Assembly: GCF_016097555.1 (NCBI RefSeq) | Contig: NC_054708.1 | Span: 6,026,334 to 6,090,333 of the forward strand | DNA length: 64,000 bases | DNA from: Gigantopelta aegis | Taxonomy: Eukaryota > Mollusca > Gastropoda > Neomphalida > Peltospiridae | Direction: 5' to 3' | Shown: piece by piece, positions 34,268 to 46,182 of the stretch | How positions within the stretch are numbered: position 1 is the stretch's first letter | Layout: every line of letters begins with the position of its first letter | Notes under the pieces: model-generated | Database searches by the model: none | What the model was told of the DNA's origin: nothing | The model's input: only the letters and a program-made list of their open reading frames with translations | Position numbers and translations under genes: made by a program

Positions 34268-35615
34268 TCCAAATCAGCACATGGAAACAGTAGCCAGATT
34301 ATGTTTGGAAGACCTTTTGCCAAATGTGTATTGAATTTATAACCATACATATGCCAGCACTACGTCCGATTATCAGATCCATTTTTCATTTGCTGCATGA
34401 TCAAATCTGTATCCGTGTATATATGTAAGCATAGCTTTAAACACGGAAGGCAATAACACACACTGAGTTCAGCAGCACAGTGACACACACACATTTCAAA
34501 ATCCATCCATCTACGCAGCGACAAACAAAAACATTCAAATAGCAATCACACACAGTGATGTGGTTTTATAATAGAATGGATCTAACTAGATGAAAACAAA
34601 CCTCTACATACAGGTCATACAAGCGACTTAAGTAGTGGACCAAAACCAAATCCCTGCCTCAAATAGTAAAATATCAATGGCATACACCATTCAGTGGTTT
34701 TGAAGGCAGCAGTTTGTGATCAAATTAGTAGCATTATATACAATGACTACTGTTTTAGTTACTTCAATCCCTGCAACTGACCACGGCAATCCGCAATGTC
34801 ATGGAGTTTATCATTCTTCACAGCCCTTTTTTTTTTGCTGTGGATCATTTCAAGTCATGCGTTTTGCCGTGGACATTTTCTTACTAGCTGGGGTTGTTAC
34901 TTCCTATAGAAACAGATGTATTTATTTTACTATGAATCGGACTCTATTCGCAAACAGATTACATGTCTAGTCAAAACCTTTTTTAAGAAAAGGCCAGATG
35001 TCATTCTGAAGATACTCTACATATAAATATTGCACATAATTTCACAGACATTAGCGTCCATTATGCTCTTCTTTCACACAAAAGTAACATGATGCCTTTC
35101 TGAAGCAAGAAATGATTATTGCTATATTTCACAAATTAAGTATATGTACTAACAAAGCAAAACATCATACATCTAAACTGAATATGAAAAATGCCTGGTG
35201 AGAAAATCTTTGGTTATAAAACACTAATAATAAATGTGCATATACATCTAAAATGTGTTATTTAAAGTAATCTTTGGTCACAAACTTTCGAATCTGATAA
35301 CAAAATCCAAGTTTACAAATGTCAGTTAAAAACGAGCACTTTATCCAGCGAAATAAATGAATAGCACACTTATTCTAATTCCGGCCTTCTCAAAGAGTTC
35401 CATCCCACCCTTCCTCAATTCAAACTCCATCCAGCTTAAGGCAATTTTTACAAACTACATCAAAACTTTCCCAGCATGCAGCAGTAAATATGGTCTTAAT
35501 AAGGTGTACAAGATCACAACACATTACTTGTCGAAATTTTAACAACACATATTTTATGTTTGGAGTTTACCAGTGCAAATATAATTAATGTCTTTACAAA
35601 TGAAAAGTTTTACGC

Positions 35616-35621
35616 TTTATT
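35616..35621 (-). promoter_or_regulatory. Candidate polyadenylation signal for the membrane-protein gene
   Basis: AATAAA on the minus strand, in the context CAATAAAGCG, about 820 bases past the stop at 36,443. Others lie further on, so this is only the nearest well-placed candidate. Confidence 0.3.
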
Positions 35622-35631
35622 GAAAATTATT

Positions 35632-35681
35632 TAGTGATTCATAAATTAATGTGCTCTAGTGGTATCATTAAACAAAACAAA
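35632..35681 (+). mobile_element. SINE tail fragment, type B
   Basis: Only the final block survives: TAATGTGCTCTAGTGGTATC, ATTAAACAAAACAAACG. Confidence 0.65.
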
Positions 35682-36442
35682 CGTTAACTTTAACGAAAGG
35701 AGTAGGACTGAAAATGATTATTAGTTTAAACAGGGTATAAGAATAGACACTGGAATACATATATACACCAGCTTTTAAAAGCTTTCTGGTTGATTCTCTT
35801 GTCCAGGTTAAACAATCAAAATCCATCCTCCATCTAAAGTTTTCCCCATTTTACTTTCAGATACTTTTTTACAAAACAGCGTGTATTTGTTTTACGTAAC
35901 AATAGCTTTAACCTAATGATAGCCAAGTATTGCAATGGAATAAGAATGCCTTCTTCATCAACGAAACAGGACACTGTGATAAGTATGTATAGATTTAATC
36001 GATCTACACACAATGATTTCTTTTTAATTATTTTTACAAATGGCCCATTTTAAAAAGTATGGGACGGTTGCAAATGGATGTTAAAAATTAAAACATCTGA
36101 TTTCACCAATAAATATTTATGTTAATTAAAGTAACAAGTTAAATTGGAAAATGGTTTTTGTTTTGATTTGACACTAAACTGGACAAAATAAACAACACTT
36201 GTCGAAAACTTGATATTACTATAATGAGTATGCTTTTTCATAGGAGGATTACTTTTGATGGTCATCCTGGATTTACAAAGACTAGCGACATTCCTCGTCC
36301 TGGGACTGAAACCAACCTGGATCACATGTCAGCCTTGTCGAATACACGGACAGCAATTCAACGTACTGATGAAAAAATAAATAAGCCATCAATAATAACA
36401 AAAAAAATACAAAAACATAATCATGCAATGCAACGGCTTTCT

Positions 36443-36756
36443 CTACATGGGAGGTGCTGTGGCCTGTTGTCGGTATGACTCATTTTGATCGTTCATCTGA
36501 GCACTGTCGGGTCCCATGGGGGGGTAGCCCTGCCTGCCCATGGTTCCCTGGCCCTGCTGTACGGGGCCCATTGACTGCTCGCCTGACCCCGAGTCGGGTG
36601 CACCAAACACAGCCAGGGTGACGGGCTTCTCGCACGGAGGGACAGGGTAGATGTTGGGGGGAGACATCGTGTGCACTGGCTGTTGAAGTAAGTAGCCCGG
36701 GTATATCGGGTGCGGCATGGGGTGATTCAACTGGTGCCCGGGGTAACCTGGATGAG

Positions 36757-36800
<44 letters not shown>

Positions 36801-36831
36801 TGTTGTTGTTGATGATAAAGAGAAACCTGAC
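36443..36831 (-). CDS. Terminal coding exon of a single-pass membrane protein with polyQ/proline-rich tail
   Basis: This is the last of three coding exons (46,182-46,086; 37,733-37,464; 36,831-36,443; 756 bases, 251 aa). The acceptor is TATTTTCAG before GTCAGG. It enters in phase 1 and joins the previous exon in frame (GGA G|GT CAG). It encodes a run of 18 glutamines (mixed CAG and CAA), then a Pro/Tyr/Gly/Met-rich cytoplasmic tail with HPGYPGHQLNHPMPHP, SPPNIYPVPP and a C-terminus ending QQATAPPM, stop TAG. The tail has several Pro-Tyr-type sites that could bind WW or SH3 proteins, which is inference. I do not recognise the protein. Its layout (short ectodomain, one helix, Cys-rich juxtamembrane, proline-rich tail) recalls Shisa- or WBP1-like adaptors, but no family signature is complete. 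Confidence 0.75.
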
Positions 36832-37463
36832 CTGAAAATAAATATTAATAAGTATTACATTTATGATTATTTTATTTTAGATTTATGAATATTATTTTCG
36901 TACAAGACACTAAAATTAAACATCTGGAATAATGTTTGTATTTTATTAAATTTTCTTTTAAATCGAATCTAACCTAGAAATCGTAATCAACCAACGTGTT
37001 CCGAATCCAGTTTGCTGATTGCAAAAAAATCAGGGATCATGATTTTTGCTTCAAACAATTTCAGGGTCGCTACATAAAATAAGGGTAGGTCGGGAAACCA
37101 GAAACACATATTTTATATTAGGCCTTATTTCTATAGTTGTGTCAATTGGGAACGCCTTTTTTTATGATATGGAATTTTCTCCATGTACAAGTTATTTATT
37201 TCAGGAAACAAATATTTTCTAAATTGCACACAATCACTTTTACTTTTCTTCTTAAGTCAAACCAAACTAAAATCATTTACGAAAAAACTAACATTTTTGT
37301 AAGAAGACAGGACAGACTATAGATCTTTAAAAAATGATTAAATATGCTGACCGTGGCAACATTTCAAGATTCAGTGCCATGTTATATATAAAAATTAACC
37401 TCCTGGCCAAATAAATATGCACTTCTGACAAAAAGCCTGACAACATAATGGTTGACATATTAC

Positions 37464-37733
37464 CTCCATGATTTGGTGCAGTCTGGTTGTGGATGGTTGT
37501 TGCTTGAGTCGACTGCGTGTCTGTCGTTGCCGTCATGGGATATGCTGCTTCCTCATTGGCCGCTTCAGACATTGCGGCTCGCGTATAGAGCGCCCCCTGT
37601 GAGTCCGGTGGCTGCTTCTTGCGGCAGACGCAGCAGATGATTGTAATCAAGATGGCTGCTCCAACAAAGGCCATCGTGAGGCCGACAATCAGGACCACAG
37701 ACGGCCCACTCTCTTCCTCTCTTGGGTCGTAAT
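37464..37733 (-). CDS. Transmembrane exon of the same membrane protein
   Basis: The acceptor TTTCTAG lies before ATTACGACC, and the donor GGAG|GTAATATG at 37,463. It encodes an acidic stretch DYDPREEESGP, then one transmembrane helix (SVVLIVGLTMAFVGAAILIT), then CCVCRKKQPP. This fits a helix followed by a palmitoylatable Cys cluster and a basic stop-transfer. A Ser/Thr/Ala-rich segment with TTIHNQTAPNHGG follows. The positive-inside rule puts the N-terminus outside and the tail in the cytosol. Entry and exit are both phase 1, so the exon is symmetric. The long open frame continuing beyond 37,733 reads into the intron and is not coding. Confidence 0.78.
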
Positions 37734-37789
37734 CTAGAAATAAAATCATGTGTGTACTCAGCTTTAACATATACATACTAGTGTTTTCC

Positions 37790-38118
37790 CTAGCTTGTTT
37801 TAGCATGGTGCAGCACCATGCCTCAATAGTCTAGCACCATTTTCCCTCAATCAGCGCCATGCTGCCCTGATATTAAAAAAGCCTTTTTCAATAATTAATT
37901 CTAAAACTGACTTTATAAAACACTTAAAAAGGTATTATTAATGAATGAAATATGCCGTTTATATATTTTGCCATTCATTTATTAAAGCAAACATATAAAT
38001 TACATTAATGTTTATTTCAATTTTTTTTTTTAAATGAAAAAGTGCCCCGAAAATGGTGAAAATGCCCCAAAAGTGTTTGGTCTACCATGCCTTGCCTAAT
38101 TTCTAGGGAAATAACTAC
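37790..38118. mobile_element. TTTCCCTAG-ended inverted-repeat element, unbroken copy
   Basis: The left end is GTGTTTTCCCTAGCTTGTT and the right end, inverted, GTTATTTCCCTAGAAATTAG. Internal marks are GCATGGTGCAGCACCATGC and GTTTGGTCTACCATGCCTTG. A second copy, split by a TTAA transposon, is at 44,576-45,645. It lies in the intron just upstream of the transmembrane exon. Confidence 0.75.
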
Positions 38119-38157
38119 ATACATGTGTGCATAGCATCTTAGAGTATATAAGCACAG

Positions 38158-38344
38158 CAGTGTTCGAGATTAAAATTTTGGGGCAGTATCCCAGTTGGAT
38201 ACTAACATTTCAAAATCTGGTATCCCACCTGATAATTTAGTATTATATGGTATCCCGGTGGGATACTGGGTTCTTGAAGTCTGGTATCCAAAATTAAATT
38301 CTGGTATCCCCGGGATATCGGGATACTGTTAATCTCGAACACTG
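38158..38344. mobile_element. 187-bp inverted-repeat element
   Basis: Perfect 15-bp inverted ends, CAGTGTTCGAGATTA and TAATCTCGAACACTG, are flanked by CACAG on both sides. The interior is made of imperfect GGTATCCC repeats. It is non-coding. Confidence 0.8.
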
Positions 38345-38502
38345 CACAGTGCTTTAGATGGCATCAAAGCTGAGGCGATAAAGGGTGTGCCCAAAATATG
38401 CAACCCAAAATTAAGTACAAACATGCTCACCTCAAAATCAATGGAATGTTAAGTTTTAATTAGATTAAAATAACTTAAAATGCATTTCTGAATTTATGTA
38501 CA

Positions 38503-38615
38503 TAGAGGTTATTACCAGAGTGTTTTTCGGTATCGTCAATATCATATATTAGAAAAAACATTTTTATTATGCGAGCCTCTGGCAATACCGAAACTCACGA
38601 GGGTAATAATCTCTT
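38503..38615. mobile_element. Small palindromic element
   Basis: The arms AGAGGTTATTACC and GGTAATAATCTCT face each other, with a second inner pair TTTCGGTATCG / CAATACCGAAA. About 110 bp. The AATGACGTCA-like DNA after it may or may not belong to it. Confidence 0.5.
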
Positions 38616-40700
38616 CATCATATAATCTCAAGCTTAATAAAAACTGTTTTTGTAAACAGTATACGCAACTTTAATTCCAGTTACCCATTATGCGATATTC
38701 AAATGATGTAAGAATATGTGGCACGGTTTCTTTTTCAATAGAAATGACGTCAAACATGAATGACATCATTTTGGATATGTAGCTTAGATAATAATAAACT
38801 AGTGCTTATTGTTTTTTGTTTTGTGAATGCTGGACAGCTTGCAGTTTAAAGTTGCTATTGGAATGTTTTTGAATGATGACTATGAATGCATACATGTACA
38901 ATTTTCAAAGTTATCAAATTCTCAAAGTATGTGATCTGAAAAATATCACATACTTTGATTGCACTGGAAATGCTAGATATTATATGATAATACTCCTTAC
39001 TAGATATTATTAACATTACTTCACTAAAAATACTTTGGTGGGCTAAAAACAGGCAAAATGTCTCGAATTGTTGTTTTTTCCCACAGTAATTTTTGTCTGT
39101 TTGAATTAACATATGATTTCACTTAAATGTATTCAAAATTGTCTGCAACTTTCATATAATTTTCAGACTTTGTAATTACAATAAACTTTCTGAATTGGAG
39201 TTTATATTAAATAAGGTTCCTTGTTTGAATATTTTTGTCAGATTAAAAAAAATATATAGCATATAAAATATCCCAAATGGTTTATAGTGATAATTATATT
39301 ATATTCAAGTATGTAATACATTTATGATTAAGTAAATTATCACCCCATATCTCTCATGGTATACTCACCTATTCTTTAAATTCATAACTGCTTATTTGTT
39401 TGTGTACAGAAAATGTTATAAGATATACTTACCTATATTTTTAATTCACAAAATTAATGCTTATTTATGTACAGAATGCTTTATAAGATTTACTCGCCAA
39501 TTTAAAAATTTGTATTAATCACAAGTGATAATTTCAAGCAATGCTAAATTACTTTAAACTAACGAGCTGTAACAGAAAAAACGTTTTACAGTTGACGACA
39601 ATACAATGTTACCGATCAAAATAAGTCTGACAAATTACACAGATTTCCTCACTCATCGCGGATATCAAGTCTGAACACCATTTCTTGTCATTGTATTGTA
39701 CATTCAATTATTTCTATTGATGGTCAAAATGCATAAATTATATAAAAATTTATAACCATTTTGCTTAATGTTTCTTTGACCTGTCCGAGTTACGGTAGTA
39801 ATACCTCAAGTAAAATGGTGGTAGCTTTTAATGTAAGAAAGTATGGTAATTAAATGAAGGCCAGCAATTCTGCAGAAATAATAAAATACCATGCGCTAGA
39901 AAACTGGTGACGTGTATCTGTAAGCAAGATTAATAATTGCTGTTTTGTTACTTTGTCAATTACAGAAACGTCTATCAAAAACAGCACTAACAATACAGTG
40001 AACAATATAGCCTAAAAAAAAGTTGTTGTTTTTTGTAAATAATTTCAGTTTGGTTCCATGTAAGAAAAGTAAAAGTGTTTTGGAAATAACAAATTTTAAA
40101 CATTAGTTTTGTGTGCGATTTAGAAATAATAGGCTCAGAAATAAATAACTTGTAGTAAATTCCATATTATGATAAAAAAGACTTCAAAGTTTTGTTATTT
40201 TTGTCAGGTGCACATTGCAAATTACTTGGCGATTCTAGACTATTTTTCACTGTCATACACTAGTACCATGACACACTATAACAATAATGAATTAATATGA
40301 CAGTAAATCACCTATAATTCATCTCATATCCCTACTCAAATGTTTTATGTAAATAATTTCAGTTTTGTTTGACGAAAAAAGAAAAGTAAAATACTATTTA
40401 GAAAACAATCGGCTCAGAAATAAATAACTTGTAGCAAACCCATAGCCGAATTCAGCTGCCCCCCCCCCCCCCCCCCCCCCCCCCAAACAAAACATCCTAG
40501 CTATGGCCCTGATATCCACTTTGCTGGGATCTAACTAGGACAAAAAACATGTAATTTCTTGCTGTCTGTCATCACGATTGCATTACATCATAATCAACGC
40601 GTCATGCCGTGTTCAATTACGTCACATCCTTCCATGCCGCCGTTCAATAATTGGGTAACGTACGCTCTCAGTCAGAACCACGTTGTTAACAAAGTCCTAC
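38616..40700. other. AT-rich intronic stretch
   Basis: Part of the 8.3-kb intron. Nothing recognised except a C-run of about 26 near 40,459-40,484 and short direct repeats of a CAGAAATAAATAACTTGTAG block (near 40,137 and 40,413). Confidence 0.5.
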
Positions 40701-42573
40701 AACAAATACGCTGCTATCTCTGGCTTGAAAATAAATTACTCAAAATCGAAAGTTATTTGGATAGGCAGTAAAAAATTCTCAAAGGAGGTTTTCCATTATA
40801 CAAGATGGAGGCTAGAATGGGGTTCTGACCAATTTACTCTTTTAGGGGTGAATTTTTCTGTAAATCTTGAAGATATTGTTATTAAAAATTTTGAACCAAA
40901 AATAAGGAAATTAACAGCATTAGGTAGAATTATTGTTCTGAAAACCTTAATAATCCCTAAAATAACTCATCAGATTATTTCTCTACCAAATGCGCCTGAA
41001 AAATTTATTAAAAACATAAATAAACTGTTCTTCACCTTCATTTGGCAAAATAAACCAGAAAGGATAAAGAGGGAAATTTTAGTACAAGACTATAAAAATG
41101 GGGGTTTGAAAATGTTACATATTTCTAATTTTATAACTGCATTAAAATCCACATGGATCAGAAGAATTCTTACATCCAATTCTAAATGGAAAACACTTTT
41201 TGAAACTGTTACAGGTTTAACCACTGAAAAGCTGGTTTCTTATGGAGACTATTTTATTCAATATAAAAATAAGAAACTAACTAATCCTTTTTATAAAGAT
41301 GTGCTCCATAGTTGGCTGTTGATTCAGCAGAAACAAATATTTGAGAAAATGGAAGAAATAATGAGATTTCAGTACAGTAAAATAACAATTGATGGAAAGC
41401 CTATTTTGTACAAGACATATTTTGAAAAAGGTATTGTGTTTATCCAAGATTTGATGGATGAATATGGATATTTCATGAATTATGATACATTCAGAATTAA
41501 ATATAATTTAAAAACAAATTTTCTTGAATATGCCTCTTTGTTAAATGCTGTAAAGTTATTCTGTAACACTGTAAAAACACAAGTAAACCAAATAAATCCT
41601 GTAATGAATAACCCAATATTACCTTATAAATTACAGATTTTTTTAAAGGAGGAAAAGGGTAGTCGGGTAATGTATAAAATATTACATTTTTCTAGTATCT
41701 GCCCAATTTCACAAACAAAATATATGGAAAAAGGGTGTACATTTTCCCAAGATGAATGGAAAAAATATTACAGTATACTTTTTTCAAACTTAAAAGATCC
41801 TACTCTTATATGGCTTCAGTATAGAATCTTACACAGAATAATAGCAACAAACACATTTTTATACAAAATCAAATATGTTGATTCTACTATTTGTAATTTT
41901 TGTCAACTTCAACCAGAGACCCTGGAACATTTATTCTATGAATGTCCTAAAGTTGCTGTCTTATGGAATGCAGACACTGAATAAAGGTGAACATACGAAA
42001 TTTGATAAATATGTGGTACTGTTTAGAATTATAAACAAACAAAACAAATTTTTAAACTGGTTAATTGTCAATATAAAATATTATATTTATATTATGAAAA
42101 TAAGAAAAGCCAAATTGAACAAAGATGCCATTAAAAATATTATATATAAAAGTTGAATGTTGAAAAATTTTGTTTTCTAAAAATTGTAACTATAAAGAAT
42201 TTGATGAGTATTGGTCACCTTGGTTGAGTGTTTTAGAAACAAGTAACAATTAATAGGAACATATTGTGGTAAGAGCAGAGAAATGTAAGGTTGGTAATAC
42301 AGTTTGTTACGTATGATAGACATATATAACTCGGGACTTGTCTAAAACCTGTTCTTTTTCTACATCAATCTTCTGTGTGTGTGTGTATCTGTGTACATGA
42401 GTTAGTTTGTGTGGGTGTGTTGTTGCTTTGGTATAATTTTTTCTCTTTTTTTTTTATATTGTGTAGTTATGTCTATACATGTGTGTAAGGTAATGTTTCA
42501 GGGCCCCATCCCTGACATTGCCAAATTGTTTTTGCTGGGACAATAAATAATTTTTAAAAAAAGAGGAAAAAAA
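40701..42573 (+). mobile_element. 5'-truncated L1/Tx1-like LINE with 10-bp TSD
   Basis: The frame 40,701-41,984 encodes the C-terminal part of a reverse-transcriptase polyprotein: SGLKINYSKSKVIWIGS, FTLLGVNFS, LGRIIVLKTLIIPKITH, FIWQNKPERIKREIL, KNGGLKMLHI, and a zinc-knuckle-like CNFCQLQPETLEHLFYECP. The end of the usual C-terminus (LFRIINKQNKFLNWLIVNIK) continues in another frame to 42,156, so there is one frameshift. The catalytic FADD part is lost through 5' truncation. A 3' UTR of about 400 bp ends in an A-rich tail. AAAGTCCTAC at 40,691-40,700 and 42,574-42,583 is the target duplication. It lies antisense in the intron of the membrane-protein gene. The copy looks young. Confidence 0.92.
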
Positions 42574-43175
42574 AAAGTCCTACGATAAATTACTCAACTA
42601 CCTAGATTTCCCCAACATTCTGTCCACACAGAAAACGTGATTTTTTTTTATATTTTGACAGATTTCACATACTAAATTGCAACCATGTCACCTATATCGA
42701 CTTTACTGAAATCTCTTGGAGAAACAGCCTGTAATTTTTCGCTGACTGCCAGTTTTCTATTTTTTTTCAAATGGAATACTTTTCAAGAGGGGTGAAATCC
42801 TTCAGACAATGTGTCGTAATTAATATGACATCATGACAATTGTTTTATATACCATAACGAGTCACATGCGCACATATATTGACTAGATAGTATATACAAT
42901 ACAGTGTACGTGCATGACTCGTTCGATCGAGTGGTACTAACTAATCACCCATACACCAGGAACCTAACGCCCGTGGGAACACATACACTTATCTCTCTCT
43001 ATATATATATTATATATACACACAGTGACATATTTATGCAGCGTATTTAATTTATCTTGCTTGCTCTTGTTTCGAGGTTTTACCTAGTTAATATTAAATT
43101 AGTATAACCATGTTAGGTGACTGCTATTCAATGTGTTAGCCTATATTTATCAACATTTTGTCTTCTTTATTTCTT

Positions 43176-43430
43176 GCCCATTGGGCTATTTCTCACTCCA
43201 TCTAGTGCACCACGACTGGTACATCAAAGGCAGTGGTATGTGCTATCCTGTCTGTGGGATGGTGCATAAAAAAGATCCCTTGCTGCTAATCGAATAGAGT
43301 AGCCCATGAAGCGCGACAGCCGCTTTCCTCTCAATATGTGTGTGGTCCTTAACCATATGTCTGACATCATATAACTGTAAATAAAATGTGTCGAGTGCGT
43401 CGTTAAGTAAAATATTTCCTTCCTTTTCTT
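43176..43430 (+). mobile_element. tRNA-derived SINE, most of head missing, tail type A
   Basis: Starts at GCCCATTGGGCTATTTCTCA, has GTGCACCACGACTGGTACAT and ends with TGACATCATATAACTGTAAA and CGTTAAGTAAAATATTTCC plus TTCC repeats. Confidence 0.9.
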
Positions 43431-43448
43431 CTTTAGTTGTTTTTTTGC

Positions 43449-44478
43449 ATTTACATGTAGTACAATTGAACTAAATCACCAAAGGTACTAAATGTGATGA
43501 ATTCTAATAATCATCATTTACATGTAGTACAATTGAACTAAATCACCAAAGGTACTAAATGTGATGAATTCTAATAATCATCATTTACCTGTAGTACAAT
43601 TGAACTAAATCACCAAAGGTACTAAATGTGATGAATTCTAATAATCATCATTTACATGTAGTACAATTGAACTAAATCACCAAAGGTACTAAATGTGATG
43701 AATTCTAATAATCATCATTTACATGTAGCACAATTGAACTAAATCACCAAAGGTACTAAATGTGATGAATTCTAATAATCATCATTTACATGTAGTACAA
43801 TTGAACTAAATCACCAAAGGTACTAAATGTGATGAATTCTAATAATCATCATTTACCTGTAGCACAATTGAACTAAATCACTAATAATCATCATTTACAT
43901 GTAGCACAATTGAACTAAATCACCAAAGGTACTAAATGTGATGAATTCTAATAATCATCATTTACATGTAGCACAATTGAAATAAATCATCATTTAAAGG
44001 TACTAAAATGGTACTAATGAATTCTAATAATCCCCATCCATTCTGATTTGGGGACCTGTAGCACAATTGAACTAATTTAAATCATATATCTAATTTGTTG
44101 TATAGTATGTTATAATCATCGTATATAACAATTTACATTTGTAGCACATTATTGAACTAAATCACCAAAGGTACTAAATGTGATGAATTCTAATAATAAA
44201 TTGATCAATTATGCACCTGTAGCACAATTGAAAAATAAATCACCAAAGGTACTAAATGTGATGAATTCTAATAATCATCATTTACCTGTAGCACAATTGA
44301 ACTAAATCACCAAAGGTACTAAATGTGATGATTCTAATAATCATCATTTACATGTAGCACAATTGAACTAAATCACCAAAGGTACTAAATGTGATGAATT
44401 CTAATAATCATCATTTACATGTAGCACAATTGAAATAAATCACCAAAGGTACTAAATGTGATGAGTTTTAATAATAAT
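43449..44478. repeat. 67-bp tandem repeat, about 14 units, several damaged
   Basis: The unit runs from TTACATGTAGTACAATTGAA through ATCACCAAAGGTACTAAATG to TTCTAATAATCATCA. The first seven units are nearly identical. At 43,863-44,225 units are shortened or carry foreign inserts, and regular units resume to the end. It lies in the membrane-protein intron. Confidence 0.95.
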
Positions 44479-44575
44479 TATTTCTCAGTACCAGCGCTAT
44501 GTACACGAAGAAACCCGATGCCACTATGCAAAACAAACCTGCGCTGTATTTATTTGTGGTGACATAGAGAAAAGT

Positions 44576-45645
44576 AGTGTTTTCCCTAGCTTGTTTTAGC
44601 ATGGTGCAGCACCATGCCTCAATACTCTAGCACCATCTTGCCTTAATCAGCACCATGCTGCCCTGAGATTAAAGGTATTATTAATTAATAAAATATGCCT
44701 TTTATATCTTTTGCCATTCATTTATTAAAGCAAGCACGTAAATTACATTAATGTTATTTCAATTAATTTTTGTGTTTTTTAAAGGGACACACCCTAGTTA
44801 CGTTTATTTGTTAACCATTACGGCGTTGTTTTTCGCTATTAAACCCCATTTTTCACAAATAAAAGTGCACTTTACTTACATTTTATTATTTAGAATACAC
44901 ATTTCCATTCACCTGAAGTGCTTTTTGGTAATCCTGATGTTTGTAAAACCACGAAATGCATTTTTTCACAAAACGTGTTGTCAAGAAAAAACCGTTAAGC
45001 AAGCGAGGTCCAATCTATTTTTAATATCACAGACGTTGGTATATCATGTGACCGTTATCATTTTGGTTCGGTTTGTTTTCTCGTGCACGGTTCGCGCAAT
45101 CAACATCCGATTTGTTGTTGTCCATTTTTGAGATTTTTCTTCACAGTTCGTGAACATTTTCAGTAACAATAAAGTTCAGACAAGTAAGTGTCTCAATACA
45201 AAACGTTACAAACCCTTAAAACCAATAATTTTGCTAAGTCTTACGATATCTGGAGAGGGGATACAACCAGGACAGAACAGTTGGAACATGTCCAGGAGAG
45301 GTGAAACGAACGCACCCCAAGTCTGTGAAATTTGTCGTGAGGTAGGCATTGTTGTGCTTCTACTGGTGACATCAGAATACTAACTTTCAAAATTATTTCA
45401 AGCAATTGGGACATGGGGATTCCCATGGTATTTATCGATATAAAACCTGCTTTTTCACTCCATTTGATAAAAACGTGATCTAAGTGTGTTACAGGTTTGT
45501 AGATTAACTAAATTATAATTTATTTTCACTGGATGGAACTAGGGTGTGCGGCTTTAATAAAAAAACAAGTGTCCCCAAAATGGTGAAAATGCCCCAAAAG
45601 TGTTTGGTCTACCATGCCTTGCCTAATTTTTAGGTTAACAACTTG
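44576..45645. mobile_element. TTTCCCTAG-ended element split by a TTAA transposon
   Basis: The left part, 44,576-44,778, matches 37,790-38,030, and the right part, 45,558-45,645, matches 38,030-38,118 (GTTTGGTCTACCATGCCTTG). The insertion at 44,779-45,557 sits between them. Confidence 0.8.
44779..45557 (+). mobile_element. TTAA-type DNA transposon (MITE), unbroken copy
   Basis: It runs from TTAAAGGGACACACCCTAG at the left to CTAGGGTGTGCGGCTTTAA at the right, 779 bp including both TTAA. It matches 12,620-13,412 in the opposite orientation along its whole length. Several open frames over 60 codons occur in the same place in both copies, but none looks like a transposase. Confidence 0.88.
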
Positions 45646-46085
45646 TAAGTTTAATGTCACGACTTAACTCAAGAATAATCAAATTAAAGTTCTGTGGCAT
45701 CAGATTTAGAAAACAATGTGTATTTTAGACACGTCACACAGTAGCTTGCGACCAGTTGGTTGTCAATGATTGCCAAAGCATTACAGTTTCCTCTAGCCTT
45801 ACCCTACATATCAATATCAATGGGTACTCTATGGGTACCAGACGTTTTGCCCCCAAATAGGATGTCAGTTCGCCTCCACGTGCATAACCAGTTCGCCCCC
45901 ACAAAGGTACCAATTCGCCTCCATAAAGATACCACAGTGTCGATGCGAATGTGTGGTCTGGACCCATTTGTGTGTGCCGAGCTTCCTCTAGTGTTTTAAG
46001 ATGATAATCTTTTTCGATGTTCATGGTTACTAATTAGTGGCCAAAAGAACCCATGCAATAATCCCTCAATTAGAATAATGCTCAC

Positions 46086-46182
46086 CAGAAGAGGCCATAT
46101 TGAATTTCGGTTCAAAGCCCTCCGAGGTGTTTGCTGAAGATGAATAATCAGCATCAAGGTTATATAGCTTATCAACCATCAT
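46086..46182 (-). CDS. Probable first coding exon of the membrane protein
   Basis: The frame begins ATGATGGTTGAT at 46,182 and encodes MMVDKLYNLDADYSSSANTS, then EGFEPKFNMASS, ending at a good donor (TCTG|GTGAGC). The exit phase is 1 and joins the exon at 37,733 exactly (G|AT TAC). An in-frame TGA lies five codons upstream of the first ATG. There is no signal peptide, so either the protein inserts through its internal helix or a further upstream exon exists and the true start lies elsewhere. The link across the 8.3-kb intron rests on phase and composition only; the 97-bp exon could have been missed or extended. Confidence 0.5.

Larger units (their letters stand above)
29278..36442 (-). other. 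7-kb AT-rich block without coding exons, downstream of the membrane-protein gene
   Basis: No coding exon is seen. The block is notably poor in SINEs compared with its flanks: one tail fragment at 35,632. It holds TA runs near 30,061 and 30,250, an A-run at 31,344-31,371, two inverted-repeat elements (30,571-31,098; 32,761-33,348), a 44-bp triplicate (34,137-34,267) and many AATAAA-like hexamers on the minus strand. Part of it, at least 36,442 to about 35,600, is probably the 3' UTR of the gene ending at 36,443. How far the UTR extends cannot be told. Confidence 0.4.

Noticed and set aside
43449-44478. CRISPR-like regular repeats
   Set aside because: Repeats are head-to-tail with no unique spacers, and the genome is animal.
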